A stretch of 64,000 nt of DNA, from NCBI RefSeq assembly GCF_014873755.1, contig NZ_JADBEG010000001.1:2854501-2918500 (forward strand), in the 5' to 3' direction. Source of the stretch: Amycolatopsis lexingtonensis. Lineage in GTDB: Bacteria; Actinomycetota; Actinomycetes; Mycobacteriales; Pseudonocardiaceae. How positions within the stretch are numbered: the first letter of the stretch is position 1; each line of letters begins with the position of its first letter. Positions 16,235 to 25,005 of the stretch are shown here, piece after piece. Both the position numbers and the translations under genes were made by a program. The notes under the pieces were generated by a model, which searched no databases, was not told the origin of the DNA, and saw nothing but the letters and a program-made list of their open reading frames with translations.

Positions 16235-17701
16235 TCAGGCGAACCCGAGGAAACGGTCGTCGCCCTCCAGCACCGCCGCCCGGGTGCGGGCCAGCTCCGC
16301 GCCCGGGTCGACCGAGAAATCGCACCGCAGCCGGTCGTGGACCCGCTGGTACACGGCCAGCGCATCGGTGCGCAGGCCACGGGCGTACAGCGCGCGCATG
16401 AGCAGCACCGCGATCGGCTCGCGGTGCGGGTGGGCGGCGAGCACAGTGGACAGTTCGTCGGCCGCCGAGGCGTACCGGCCCAGGCGCAGCTGGGAGTCCG
16501 CTTTCCGCTGGGCCAGGGAAAGCCGGTATTCCCGCAGCCGCAGGCGCTCGCCTTCGGCGAAGGGACCGGGCAGGCCCGCCAGCGGTTCGCCCTGGAAGAG
16601 CCCGATGGCGTCGGCGCACAGCTCGGCCGCGGCGGCCAGGTCTCCGGTGTCCGCGGCCGCTTTCGCTTCCTGGTCGAGCTCGCGCAGGCGCGTGAGGTCG
16701 GTCCAGACGCCGTTGCTCGCGAACAGGTAGCCCGCGCGGCCGCGGCGGATCACCGACTCCTTGCTGGTTTCGTGGGCCGCGCGCAGGCAGGAACGCAGGC
16801 GCAGCACGTACGTCGGCAGCACGCCGGTGCCGGTGCCCGGTGGCTCGAGGCCCCAGACGTCGTCGAGGAGGCCGTGGTCGGTGACCACGACGTCCGGGCG
16901 CAGCAGCAGGGCGGCCAGCAGTGCCTGCTGCCGGACCGGGCCGAGGTCGAGCGCGGCCGTGCCGCGCCACGCCCGCAGCGGGCCGAGCACCGAAAACCGC
17001 AGCCGCGCCGCCGCGGGCCGGGGTGCGGGCGCCGGCGGGACCGGGGTGGCGGCGGTGCTCCGGGCGGTCACGATGCCGTGGTCGAAGGCGTACACGACGG
17101 CCGCGGCCCGGTCGCGCAGGCCGAGCTCCTTCATGAGGCGGGCGAACCGGGTCTTCACCGCCGCTTCGGGCAGGCCGAGCGAGCGGGCGATCTCGGCGTC
17201 GGTGCCGCCCCGGCCGGCCGCGCGCAGCAGCTCGAGCTGGTCCGGGGTCAGGTGTCCCGGCTCCGGGTGCCCGGCCGACTGCCGGAACGTCGTGAGCACG
17301 CGGGCGGTGACGGCGACGTCGAGCCAGGCGTCGCCCGCGGCCACCGCGCGGACGGCCCGGATCAGGTCCTCGGCGGGCGAGTCCTTCAGGACGTACCCGA
17401 CCGCGCCCGCCCGCAGCACGCCGGCGAGCAGCTCGTCGTCGTCGAACGTCGTCAGGGCCAGCACCGGTGGGCGGGCACCGGTCAGGCGCAGCCGCCGGGT
17501 CGCTTCGATCCCGTCGACGTGCTTCATCCGCAAGTCCATGACGACGACGTCGGCTTCGGCCGCGGCGAGCGCCGCGGGCACCTCGGCGCCGTCGCCGCAT
17601 TCGCCGACGATGGTGAACCCGTCGCGCGGCCGCAGGATCCGGCGCAGGCCGGACCGCACCAGCTCCTGGTCGTCGACCAGCAGGACCCGGATCGCGGTCA
17701 C
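16235..17701 (-). CDS. Response regulator fused to SARP-type winged helix and BTAD domain
   Basis: 488 residues from a GTG overlapping the kinase stop by 4 bp. Residues 1-120 are a receiver (LLVDDQELVR, VVVMDLRMKHVDG, VLKDSPAED). Residues ~145-210 form a LuxR-type helix-turn-helix (LTPDQLELLRAAGRG, EAAVKTRFARLMKELGL). Residues ~235-310 form a second DNA-binding domain of SARP/AfsR type (LRFSVLGPLRAWRG...LLDDVWGLEPP), and residues ~330-480 a bacterial transcriptional activation domain (TPR-like). NarL regulators usually stop after the LuxR domain at about 210 residues, so this is a fusion. It is paired with the kinase at 17698. It may activate secondary-metabolite or envelope genes, but the target is unknown. 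Confidence 0.92.
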   Translation of the reverse strand: MTAIRVLLVDDQELVRSGLRRILRPRDGFTIVGECGDGAEVPAALAAAEADVVVMDLRMKHVDGIEATRRLRLTGARPPVLALTTFDDDELLAGVLRAGAVGYVLKDSPAEDLIRAVRAVAAGDAWLDVAVTARVLTTFRQSAGHPEPGHLTPDQLELLRAAGRGGTDAEIARSLGLPEAAVKTRFARLMKELGLRDRAAAVVYAFDHGIVTARSTAATPVPPAPAPRPAAARLRFSVLGPLRAWRGTAALDLGPVRQQALLAALLLRPDVVVTDHGLLDDVWGLEPPGTGTGVLPTYVLRLRSCLRAAHETSKESVIRRGRAGYLFASNGVWTDLTRLRELDQEAKAAADTGDLAAAAELCADAIGLFQGEPLAGLPGPFAEGERLRLREYRLSLAQRKADSQLRLGRYASAADELSTVLAAHPHREPIAVLLMRALYARGLRTDALAVYQRVHDRLRCDFSVDPGAELARTRAAVLEGDDRFLGFA

Positions 17702-18855
17702 CGGGTCGCTCCGGCCGGGGGCAGGGCGAGGTCGACGAGCCAGTCGCCGCCGTCGGGCCCGGTGCGCAGGCGGGCGCCGATCTGCTCGGCCCTGGCCGCC
17801 ATCCCGGTCAGCCCCGAGCCGTCGGCGGCGAACTCGGCCGGCCGGTCGGGCAGGGTGTTGCGGACGATGAGGCGGACCTCGTTCCGGCCGACGTGCAGCC
17901 GGATCCGGGCGGTGCTGCGCGGGGCGTGCTTGGCGATGTTCGCGAGCGACTCCTGGGTGATGCGGTAGAGCGTGAGCCCGGCCAGGTCCGGCACCTCGGC
18001 GGCGTCGCCCTCCTGCTCGAAGTGGATGTCGAGACCGGCCCCGCGGGTGTGGGCGACCAGGCCGGCGATGTCGCCGGCGCCCGGCAGCGTGTGCCGTTCG
18101 GCCGGGGCGTGCGAGAGCAACCGGACCGTGCGGCGGATGTCGGTCATCGCCGCCCGGCCCACCCGCTCGGCTTCGGTGAGCCCTTCGATCGCTTCGTCGA
18201 CGTCGCGGTCCTGCTGCAGCGCGCGCCGGGCACCGGTGAGGTGCAGCAGCGTGATGCTGAGCGAGTGGGCCACGACGTCGTGCACCTCGCGCGCGATGCG
18301 CTGGCGTTCGGTGAGGATCGTGTGCTCCCGCTCGGCCGCCCGGCCGGCGCGCTCGGCGGCCAGCGCGCGGACGTACCAGCGGAGCATGAACCCGCCCGAG
18401 TGCCCGAGCAGCACCGCGGCCAGGTACACCGCCGCCCCGGTCAGCCCGGGCCCGGCCGCCGCCCAGCCGAGCACCGCGAGGTCGAGACCGAGGAACAGGA
18501 ACGCGACCGCCGGCCGGGCGATCGAGGCCACCTCGGCGGCCAGCACCACGAGCACGATCGGCGCGAAGTCCGGCAGCCGCGGCACGGTCAGCAGGATCGC
18601 CACCGCGGCGGCCACCGTGACGCACTTGGTCCACACCGGCAGGATCCGGCCGGTGCCCAGCCAGGCCAGGCTGGTCGCCACGGTCAGCAGCGCGACCAGC
18701 ACGAGCACGAGCGGCGGCAGCGCCCCCGCCCGCTGGGTGATGGCGGTGGCGGCCAGCAACGCGGAGAACGCGTTGGTGCAGACCGCCACCCACCACGGCA
18801 ACGCGATCCGGGACTGGGCGAGACTCGCTTCCAGCTTTTCCCGCATCTTCACCAT
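17698..18855 (-). CDS. NarL-type sensor histidine kinase (HisKA_3), partner of the SARP-fused regulator
   Basis: 385 residues; ATGs at 18855 and 18846 are possible starts. There are about five or six membrane segments over residues 20-165 with short loops. The phosphotransfer helix is IAREVHDVVAHSLSITLLHL. The ATP-binding domain ends in GSGLTGMAARAEQIGA. Its stop overlaps the GTG of the regulator, so the two are coupled. Confidence 0.92.
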   Translation of the reverse strand: MVKMREKLEASLAQSRIALPWWVAVCTNAFSALLAATAITQRAGALPPLVLVLVALLTVATSLAWLGTGRILPVWTKCVTVAAAVAILLTVPRLPDFAPIVLVVLAAEVASIARPAVAFLFLGLDLAVLGWAAAGPGLTGAAVYLAAVLLGHSGGFMLRWYVRALAAERAGRAAEREHTILTERQRIAREVHDVVAHSLSITLLHLTGARRALQQDRDVDEAIEGLTEAERVGRAAMTDIRRTVRLLSHAPAERHTLPGAGDIAGLVAHTRGAGLDIHFEQEGDAAEVPDLAGLTLYRITQESLANIAKHAPRSTARIRLHVGRNEVRLIVRNTLPDRPAEFAADGSGLTGMAARAEQIGARLRTGPDGGDWLVDLALPPAGATR

Positions 18856-18879
18856 TTCACCCTAGGGCTCCTCGCAGGA

Positions 18880-19527
18880 TCAGGGGTAGTAGACGCCGTT
18901 GTACCACTGGCCGCCGGCGTCGTCGGAATAGACGTCGACGTTGAAGTTGTAGTTGCCGTGCTTGCCTTCCCACAGGTAACCGGGCAGGCCCGAGGCCGCG
19001 TCGATGTCGCAGATGACGTCGTCGGTGCACAACGTCAGCGTCGGGATGTTCCCGAAGAAGTCGTCCACCCCGGCGAGCGGGGCGCCGGCGATCGGGGCGA
19101 TCAGCGGGTGGCCCGCCGCCCCGGCGTTGCCCGGGCCCGGTGCCCGCTTCGGATCCGCGATGAGCACGGCGTTCACGTTGTCGATGGTCGGCCAGTTTTC
19201 GGTCACCCAGGTGTGCACCACCGCGGCGCCGAGCGAGAACCCGACCGCCTTGACGTGCTGGCCCCCGCAGGCGTTGCGCTGGTCGCGGATCAGCCGGTTC
19301 AGCTCGTTGACGCCCTGGCGGGCGTTGTAGCCGATCGGCTGGGCCGGGTACCCGACACGTTGGCTGATGTTGCCCTGCCAATAAGGAGCGTTCGAATCGT
19401 TGTCCCCCGTGCCGCCGACCACGATCGTGTAAGTGCCGTCGCACGACGCGGCCTGCGCGGGCGGGGAAAGCAGGCCCAGCCCGGCGGACGCGAGAATGCC
19501 CGTCAGCAGAATGGAAATCTTCTTCAC
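18880..19527 (-). CDS. Secreted PE-PPE-type serine hydrolase
   Basis: 215 residues from a GTG after AAGGGGGTTGAA. It has a signal peptide (KKISILLTGILASAGLG...AQA). The mature domain starts with IVVGGTGDNDSNA and has the nucleophile elbow VGFSLGAAVV, an Asp in FGNIPTLTLCTDDVICD and a His in WEGKHGNYNF, matching the PE-PPE (PF08237) cutinase-like domain. Cysteines in pairs suggest disulfides. In mycobacteria this domain occurs fused to ESX-exported PE/PPE proteins; here it is stand-alone with an ordinary Sec signal. A regulon motif shared with the ESX locus lies 61 bp upstream. Confidence 0.83.
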   Translation of the reverse strand: MKKISILLTGILASAGLGLLSPPAQAASCDGTYTIVVGGTGDNDSNAPYWQGNISQRVGYPAQPIGYNARQGVNELNRLIRDQRNACGGQHVKAVGFSLGAAVVHTWVTENWPTIDNVNAVLIADPKRAPGPGNAGAAGHPLIAPIAGAPLAGVDDFFGNIPTLTLCTDDVICDIDAASGLPGYLWEGKHGNYNFNVDVYSDDAGGQWYNGVYYP

Positions 19528-19587
19528 TTCAACCCCCTTGCGCTGTCGCGGCCCGAAATGACCCCGACGCGGGGGATGCTGCCAAGC

Positions 19588-19609
19588 GATCATGAAATTC
19601 CGATGAAAC
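19588..19609 (-). promoter_or_regulatory. Shared TTTCAT direct-repeat site upstream of PE-PPE hydrolase
   Basis: Read on the minus strand this is GTTTCATCGGAATTTCATGA followed by TC, with two TTTCAT units spaced 11 bp as OmpR-family regulators prefer. It matches 53415-53436 at 21 of 22 bases. Confidence 0.65.
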
Positions 19610-19674
19610 GGCGGACCGGTCACCCGGTCGGGGCGCGGGGAAGTCGGGTCGGCACGGCCGGTTCCGCCGTCCGG

Positions 19675-19905
19675 ACGTCATGAAGGGGTCGTTCACCTCA
19701 CCACCCGGCGGGGTCCCGGCAAAGTCACGCGGCCGGGCCACCCTGCCGCCGGTGACCCGCTCGCCCGACGTCTTGAATGACTCATTCAGGTCTTCGGAGG
19801 TCCTGAATGAGTCATTCAAGACGCTGGTGCAACGCTGCGGGCTGCACCGACGCGACTTTGCCGGAGCCCTGTCACCACCCGGCATGAACGACCCGTTCAC
19901 GACAT
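19675..19905. repeat. Composite palindromic repeat, copy B of family 1 (inverted relative to copy A)
   Basis: The core is at 19769-19823. On the minus strand this copy matches copy A at 3381-3640 almost throughout, including the outer TGAACG/CGTTCA ends, the CAAAGTCGCGTCGGTGCAG segment and the GTGACTTTGCCG segment. It lies in the 430-bp gap between the PE-PPE hydrolase and the OmpR-type regulator, and I see no gene in that gap. Confidence 0.9.
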
Positions 19906-19957
19906 CCCCGCCACACCGAGCAAGCGGCCGCGCCACAAAACTCGCCGGAACCCTTGC

Positions 19958-20614
19958 TCACCCCGCCATGCGGTAGCCGACACCCCGCACAGTCTCGATC
20001 AGCACCGGTTCGCGCAGCTTGCGCCGCAGGCGGCCGATCACCACCTCCAGCACGTTCGACCCCGGGTCCGCCGCCTCGTCCCAGGCGTAGCCCAGCAGCG
20101 CCGTGCGCGACACCGGCCGCCCGGCGGCGGTCATCAGGCGTTCGAGGACGAGGTACTCCTTGCGGGTCAACGTGAGCAGCACGCCGGCGCGGGTCACCTG
20201 GTGCTTGCCGTTGTCCAGCTCGACGTCCGCGCAGCGCAGCACGTCCGGGCGGCTGGTGAGGTCGCGGCGGCACAGGCGGCGCACCCGCGCCACCAGTTCC
20301 GGCATGGCGAACGGCTTGACGAGGTAGTCGTCGGCGAAGCGCAGGCCGTCGATCCGGTCGGCGACGCTGTCGCGCGCGGTCAGGAACAGCACCGGCATCG
20401 GCCAGGCCTCCCGGCGCCGCTCGCTCACGTACCGCAGCGCGTCACCCGAAGGCAGCATGCGGTCGAACACCGCGCAGTCGTAGGAGTTCACGCACAGTGC
20501 CTCATCGGCGGCCGGCAGGTCGGCCACCGCGTCGACCGCGAACCCGGCGGCGCGGAGGGCGGCGTCGAGCGCCACCCGCAGGTTTTCGTCGTCCTCGGTC
20601 ACCAGCACCCGCAC
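19958..20614 (-). CDS. OmpR-family response regulator without its own kinase
   Basis: 218 residues, GTG start. The receiver (LVTEDDENLR, CAVFDRMLP, LVKPF) is followed by a winged-helix domain (LLTLTRKEYLVLERLM...NVLEVVIGRLRRKLRE). It is close to the regulator at 23089; relative to that one it lacks one residue in the loop before DDYLVKPF (GLRF-ADDY versus GFEHGGDDY). It is 9 bp downstream of the beta-helix AAA+ gene and so is the third gene of that operon. The kinase at 23751 is the nearest candidate partner. Confidence 0.93.
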   Translation of the reverse strand: MRVLVTEDDENLRVALDAALRAAGFAVDAVADLPAADEALCVNSYDCAVFDRMLPSGDALRYVSERRREAWPMPVLFLTARDSVADRIDGLRFADDYLVKPFAMPELVARVRRLCRRDLTSRPDVLRCADVELDNGKHQVTRAGVLLTLTRKEYLVLERLMTAAGRPVSRTALLGYAWDEAADPGSNVLEVVIGRLRRKLREPVLIETVRGVGYRMAG

Positions 20615-20623
20615 CCCAGCACG

Positions 20624-22270
20624 TTAGCGTGCGGCCGCCACCACCACGTCGTCGGCGAGCAGCTCGCGCAGTTCGGCCACGTCCGGGATCCGGCCCAGCC
20701 GCCGCAGCCGCTGGGACTGCGCCTTGCGCATGCCTTCGAACAGCCGCCGCGCGTCGCGGGCGTTGCCGAAGTTCGGTTCGGCGGCGGCGCCGGTGAAGAA
20801 GTCGAGCAGCACCGGGTGCGCCGCCCGGTCCAGTGCGTAGTCCCCCGCCGAGACCATCCGGCCGACGATGCCGAGCAGCTCGCCGGGCGTGTAGTCCGCG
20901 AACTCGATCGTCTTGCCGAAGCGGGACGCGAGACCGGGGTTGGCCGACATGAACTCCGCCATTTCGGCGGTGTAGCCGGCCACGATCACCGCCACGTCGT
21001 CGCGGCGGTCCTCCATCAGCTTGACGAGCATGTCGATGGCTTCCTGGCCGAAGTCGCCGCCCGCCGACGCCGAGCGCGACAGCGTGTAGGCCTCGTCGAT
21101 GAACAGCACGCCGCCGAGCGCCTCCTCGACCACGACCGCGGTCTTCTCCGCGGTGTGCCCGATGTACTGGCCGACCAGGTCCCGCCGCGACACCTCGCGG
21201 AACTGGCCGCGCGGCAAGACGCCCAGTGCCTTCAGCAGCTTCCCGTAGATCCGCGCGACCGTCGTCTTCCCGGTGCCGGGAGAGCCGGCGAACACGAGGT
21301 GGTGGCCGGTCGGGCCGACCGGCAGCCCGGCCCGGCGGCGCCATTCGTTGACCTGCAGCTCGTCGACCAGCGCCCGCACTTCGGCCTTCACGCCGGGCAG
21401 CCCGACCATCGCGTCCAGCTCGGCCAGCAGGTCGTCCAGCTCCTGGCTGCCGAGGCCACCGGACGCCGCCGGGTCGGCCGCCGCGGCCACCGTCGTCGTC
21501 GCACCCGGCGCCACCACGATGCCCGGTTCCGCGGTGTTCTCCACGCGGCACCCGGACACCCGGCCGCCGCAGCCCGCGGCGAACGTGATCCCGGCGCCCC
21601 GCGCGTCGCGGACCGTGCAGCCGGACAGCTCGGGCGCGCCGTGGTGCGCCACCGCGATGCCCTCCTGGCCGGTCCGGGTGATCTCGCAGCGTTCGACCAC
21701 CGGCCGGGCGTACTGGTAGACGTACAGCCCGCGCAGCCCGCACCCGGTCACCGCGCAGTTGCGGATGACCGGGTCGGCGCCCATCGCGACGATGACGCCG
21801 TCGCCGGTGACGTCCCCGACCGTGGTGTCGGCGAGCGTGCCGGAGCCGCCTTCGACGACGATGCCCTGCTCCCCGCCCGAGACGGCGCACCCGGTCACCT
21901 CGAACCCCGCGGTCCCCCGGATCCGGATCGCCGGGCCGCGCCCGCCGGCGAAGACGCACTGCCGCACGGTGAGCGCGACGTCGTCGGCGAAGATCGCGGC
22001 CGCGTCCCCGGCGCGCACTTCGATCCCGCGCAGCGCGAAGGATCCGCCCTGCACGGCGAAGACCGGCCGGTCGGTGCCGACGCCGTCGACGACCACGGCC
22101 GCGCCGTCCGCGGCCACCAGCGTCACGCGGCGCCCGGCCAGTTCGAACACTTCGCGGTACGTGCCTGCGGCGACGGTGATGAGGGCGTCGTCGCCGGCGT
22201 CGGCCAGCGCTTCGCCGATCGTGGCGTACGCGCCGGGCCGCGCCGCGACCTCCAGCGTCCGGCCGGTCAT
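20624..22270 (-). CDS. Right-handed beta-helix protein fused to CbbX/EccA-type AAA+ ATPase
   Basis: 548 residues. Residues 1-~285 are parallel beta-helix repeats with recurrent Cys-Val/Ala turns ([44 protein letters not shown]). Residues ~310-548 are a CbxX/CfqX-type AAA+ ATPase: Walker [14 protein letters not shown], Walker [13 protein letters not shown], then ANPGLASRF. EccA of ESX systems has the same ATPase with a TPR N-domain, so this may be an ESX-associated chaperone with a different substrate-binding domain; that role is inference. It starts 1 bp inside the LuxR stop (TGATG) and is followed by the OmpR regulator. Confidence 0.9.
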   Translation of the reverse strand: MTGRTLEVAARPGAYATIGEALADAGDDALITVAAGTYREVFELAGRRVTLVAADGAAVVVDGVGTDRPVFAVQGGSFALRGIEVRAGDAAAIFADDVALTVRQCVFAGGRGPAIRIRGTAGFEVTGCAVSGGEQGIVVEGGSGTLADTTVGDVTGDGVIVAMGADPVIRNCAVTGCGLRGLYVYQYARPVVERCEITRTGQEGIAVAHHGAPELSGCTVRDARGAGITFAAGCGGRVSGCRVENTAEPGIVVAPGATTTVAAAADPAASGGLGSQELDDLLAELDAMVGLPGVKAEVRALVDELQVNEWRRRAGLPVGPTGHHLVFAGSPGTGKTTVARIYGKLLKALGVLPRGQFREVSRRDLVGQYIGHTAEKTAVVVEEALGGVLFIDEAYTLSRSASAGGDFGQEAIDMLVKLMEDRRDDVAVIVAGYTAEMAEFMSANPGLASRFGKTIEFADYTPGELLGIVGRMVSAGDYALDRAAHPVLLDFFTGAAAEPNFGNARDARRLFEGMRKAQSQRLRRLGRIPDVAELRELLADDVVVAAAR

Positions 22271-22962
22271 CAGCCCGCCTCGGCCAGCAGCCAGCCGCGA
22301 TCGACGGCCTTGGCCCCGGCCTGGAACCGGCTGCGCGCGCCGAGCCGGTTCATGATGTCGGCGACCATCCGGCCGACCGTGCGGACCGAGATGCCCAGCT
22401 GCGCCGCCGCCGACTCGTCGGTGCTGCCGGAGCACAGCAGCACCAGCAGGTCTCGCTCGCGCGCGGTCAGCATCTCGTCGTCGCCGGGCTCGGGCAGGTC
22501 CGACGGCCCGAGCGGCACGGCGGTCCGCCAGGCCCGCTCGAACAGCCCGGCCGTCGCGGTGACCATTCCCGGCAGCCGGAACGAAACCAGGCCGTGACAT
22601 CCGGGGCTCCGCCCCGAGCCGGGGGCTCCGCCACCCGGGGCCCCCGAAACGAAATGGGGGCCCGGGCGTTCGGCCGGCAGCACCACGGACCGGCGGTCGA
22701 GCACCAGCGCCTCCATCGGGACGTCCGTGTCGGTCCGCACCCGCGCCCCGGCGAGCGCCAGTGCCCGCGCCGCGCCCGACAGCCGCGCCGAGTCCGGGAA
22801 CAGCGCCCGGCAGGGCACCCCCGCCCGCAGGTTCGCGTGCGCGATCCGGCGGAACTCGCCGACGGCCGCCGCACTAATGTCGGCACTCATGATCAGGACC
22901 TCGCCGACCGCCGTGTCCGGTCCGGTCCCCTCGACGAGACTGAGCCCGCTTGCCTGGTCCAT
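22270..22962 (-). CDS. LuxR-family regulator with degenerate PLD-like N-domain and an inserted palindrome
   Basis: 230 residues from an ATG after GAGGGGATGGGGCG. The C-terminal helix-turn-helix is clear ([34 protein letters not shown]). The N-terminal part ([35 protein letters not shown]) matches the PLD-like sensor region of TrmB/LuxR-type regulators. Between PHFVS and LVSFRLPG lie 21 Gly/Pro-rich residues encoded by a GC-rich palindrome bordered by the duplicated hexamer GTTTCG. It is the first gene of the operon with the beta-helix AAA+ and OmpR genes. Confidence 0.85.
   Translation of the reverse strand: MDQASGLSLVEGTGPDTAVGEVLIMSADISAAAVGEFRRIAHANLRAGVPCRALFPDSARLSGAARALALAGARVRTDTDVPMEALVLDRRSVVLPAERPGPHFVSGAPGGGAPGSGRSPGCHGLVSFRLPGMVTATAGLFERAWRTAVPLGPSDLPEPGDDEMLTARERDLLVLLCSGSTDESAAAQLGISVRTVGRMVADIMNRLGARSRFQAGAKAVDRGWLLAEAG
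22582..22650. repeat. GC-rich palindrome inserted in frame in the LuxR-type gene
   Basis: CGAAAC occurs at 22582-22587 and 22645-22650, exactly 63 bp apart (21 codons). The segment between holds two GGGCTCCGCC units and a CCCGGGGCCCCC stretch. This looks like an REP-like insertion that kept the frame. Confidence 0.6.
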
Positions 22963-23075
22963 CGCCCCATCCCCTCGTTTCGCCGCGGCCGGTTCATGCC
23001 AGATCCCGCGGATCCGCTGGTCTTCGCCCGCCGACGCGTTAACGTGCTCGGGCATGTGGCCACTTTCCCCCGGGC

Positions 23076-23094
23076 ACCTGAGGTTTCGATGACA
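23076..23094 (-). promoter_or_regulatory. Shared regulon motif overlapping the OmpR regulator start
   Basis: The 19-bp sequence TGTCATCGAAACCTCAGGT (minus strand) is identical to 53454-53472 (plus strand). It covers the ATG of the regulator at 23089 and points toward the LuxR/AAA+ operon start at 22962. Confidence 0.6.
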
Positions 23095-23754
23095 AGCGTG
23101 CTGGTCGTCGAGGACGACGAAAACCTGCGGGTCGCGGTGGCCGCGCGGCTCGGCGCGGCGGGCCTCGCCGTCGAGGTCGCGGGCGATCTCGCGACCGCCG
23201 ACCAGGCCCTGCGCGCCGGACGGCACGGCTGCGTCGTGTTCGACCGGATGCTGCCCGACGGCGACGCGATCGGGTACGTCCACGCACGGCGCCTCGAAGG
23301 CTGGCGGACGCCGGTGCTGTTCCTGACCGCGCGCGACGCGCTCGCCGACCGGGTCGCGGGCTTCGAGCACGGCGGCGACGACTACCTCGTCAAGCCGTTC
23401 GCCGTGGCCGAGCTGACCGAGCGCGTGCTCAACCTCTGCCGCAACGCCGGGCTCGACCGGCCGTCCGTGCTGCGGCACGACGACCTGGTGATGGACTGCG
23501 CGCGCCGCGAAGTGCGCCGGGCGGGCGTCCTGCTCACGTTGTCGAACAAGGAGTACGCGGTGCTGGAGTACCTCCTGGTGCACGGTGGCGACCCGGTGCA
23601 GCGGGCCGATCTGCTGGAGCACTGCTGGGACAGCACGACCGACCCGCTGTCCAACGTGGTCGACGTGACGATCCGCCGGTTGCGCCGCAAGCTGCGGGAA
23701 CCGGAGCTGATCCACGCCGTGCGCGGCCTCGGCTACCGGCTGGGTGCCGGGTGA
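23089..23754 (+). CDS. OmpR-family response regulator
   Basis: 221 residues. The receiver has LVVEDDENLR, CVVFDRMLPDGD and LVKPF. The winged helix ends in NVVDVTIRRLRRKLREPELI and RGLGYRLG. Its stop overlaps the GTG of the kinase at 23751. The start codon lies within a sequence shared with the ESX end of the window, suggesting autoregulation or an overlapping divergent promoter. Confidence 0.94.
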   Translation: MTSVLVVEDDENLRVAVAARLGAAGLAVEVAGDLATADQALRAGRHGCVVFDRMLPDGDAIGYVHARRLEGWRTPVLFLTARDALADRVAGFEHGGDDYLVKPFAVAELTERVLNLCRNAGLDRPSVLRHDDLVMDCARREVRRAGVLLTLSNKEYAVLEYLLVHGGDPVQRADLLEHCWDSTTDPLSNVVDVTIRRLRRKLREPELIHAVRGLGYRLGAG

Positions 23755-25001
23755 ACGGGTCGTCGGCAGACCGCTTGCGGCGGCTGCGCTGGGCGTTGAC
23801 GGCGCTGTTCACCGCGGTCAACGCCGTCGGGCTGATCGCGTTCGCCTGGTTCATGATCAGCGAAGACGCCGACCAGGGCACCGAGCGGATCAACGCCGAC
23901 CTCCTGCGCGTCACGTCGTCGGTGAGCAGGCTGGTCGGCTACGACGACGCGATCGACCTCGCCCTCGTCAACACCGACGTGCTGAACGAGCAGTGCCCGC
24001 AGTTCGCGATCCTGCCCGGCGGCGCGGCCGGGTTCCAGCCGCACCTGTCGCGGCGGACGTGCGTGCCGGTGGACGCCCAGGTGCTCGACGGGCTGGCCAC
24101 CGACGCGGTGCGCGGCGGCACGGTCGTGACCGGCTACCAGCGCGGCTCGGGCGGCGAGCTGGTCCAGGTCCGGGCCGAGCCGCTGCTCAGCCGGACGGGC
24201 AAGCCCTTCGCCGCGGTGGTCGCGGTCGAGGACACCGCGGCCGTGTCGGCCGAGCACACGCGCTACCTGCTGCTGGTGATCGGCAGCTGCGCGCTGCTGG
24301 TCACGGCGCTCGGGTTCGCGGCGCACGTGCTGTCCGGCCGGTCGATCCGCCCGGCGGCGTCGGCCTTGCAGCAGCAGGAGGTCCTCCTCGCCGAAACCGC
24401 GCACGACCTGCGCACCCCGGTGGCGGCGCTGCGCGCGCTGGCCGAGACGGCGATGCTCGACCCGGCCCAGCGCACGGACCTGCTGCCCCGCACGGTCCGC
24501 CTGGCGGCGAGGATGGGCGGCATCATCGACGACCTCCTGGTCCGCGCCCGCCTCGCGGCCGGCGTCGAGCAGCTGAGCATCCAGCCGGTGTGGCTCGACC
24601 AGCTCGTGGCGGGCGTGGTCGACGACACCGAACCGGACGGCGCCCAGGTCACGGTGACGACGGCCCCGACGAAGGTGAACGCCGACCCGGCCCTGGTCCA
24701 GCGAGCCGTCGGAAACCTCCTGAACAACGCGTTGCGCTACGGCCGCCAGCCGGGCGCCCCGGCGATCGTCCACGTGATGGTGGCGGGCGGCACGGTGACG
24801 GTCGCCGACCACGGCCCGGGCATCGACACGACGCTGACCGAGGACGCGTTCGACCGCTTCGCGAGCACCGGCGGGTCGTCGGGGCTGGGGCTCTCGATCG
24901 TGCGGTGGGTGGCCGAGGCCCACGGCGGGACGCTGTCGGTCTACAACGCCGACGAGGGCGGCGCGATCTTCGAGCTGCGGTTCCCGTTGAGCACGTCCTG
25001 A
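23751..25001 (+). CDS. Sensor histidine kinase (EnvZ/PhoR-like)
   Basis: 416 residues, GTG start in GTGA overlap with the regulator. One membrane segment at ~15-37 and one at ~165-190 enclose an external domain of about 125 residues with two Cys (EQCPQF, RRTCVP) that may form a disulfide. No clear HAMP is seen. The phosphotransfer helix is LLAETAHDLRTPVAALRAL; the N box is VGNLLNNALRYG and the G boxes are DHGPGID and GSSGLGLSI. It probably senses an envelope signal. Confidence 0.93.
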   Translation: MNGSSADRLRRLRWALTALFTAVNAVGLIAFAWFMISEDADQGTERINADLLRVTSSVSRLVGYDDAIDLALVNTDVLNEQCPQFAILPGGAAGFQPHLSRRTCVPVDAQVLDGLATDAVRGGTVVTGYQRGSGGELVQVRAEPLLSRTGKPFAAVVAVEDTAAVSAEHTRYLLLVIGSCALLVTALGFAAHVLSGRSIRPAASALQQQEVLLAETAHDLRTPVAALRALAETAMLDPAQRTDLLPRTVRLAARMGGIIDDLLVRARLAAGVEQLSIQPVWLDQLVAGVVDDTEPDGAQVTVTTAPTKVNADPALVQRAVGNLLNNALRYGRQPGAPAIVHVMVAGGTVTVADHGPGIDTTLTEDAFDRFASTGGSSGLGLSIVRWVAEAHGGTLSVYNADEGGAIFELRFPLSTS

Positions 25002-25005
25002 GCGG

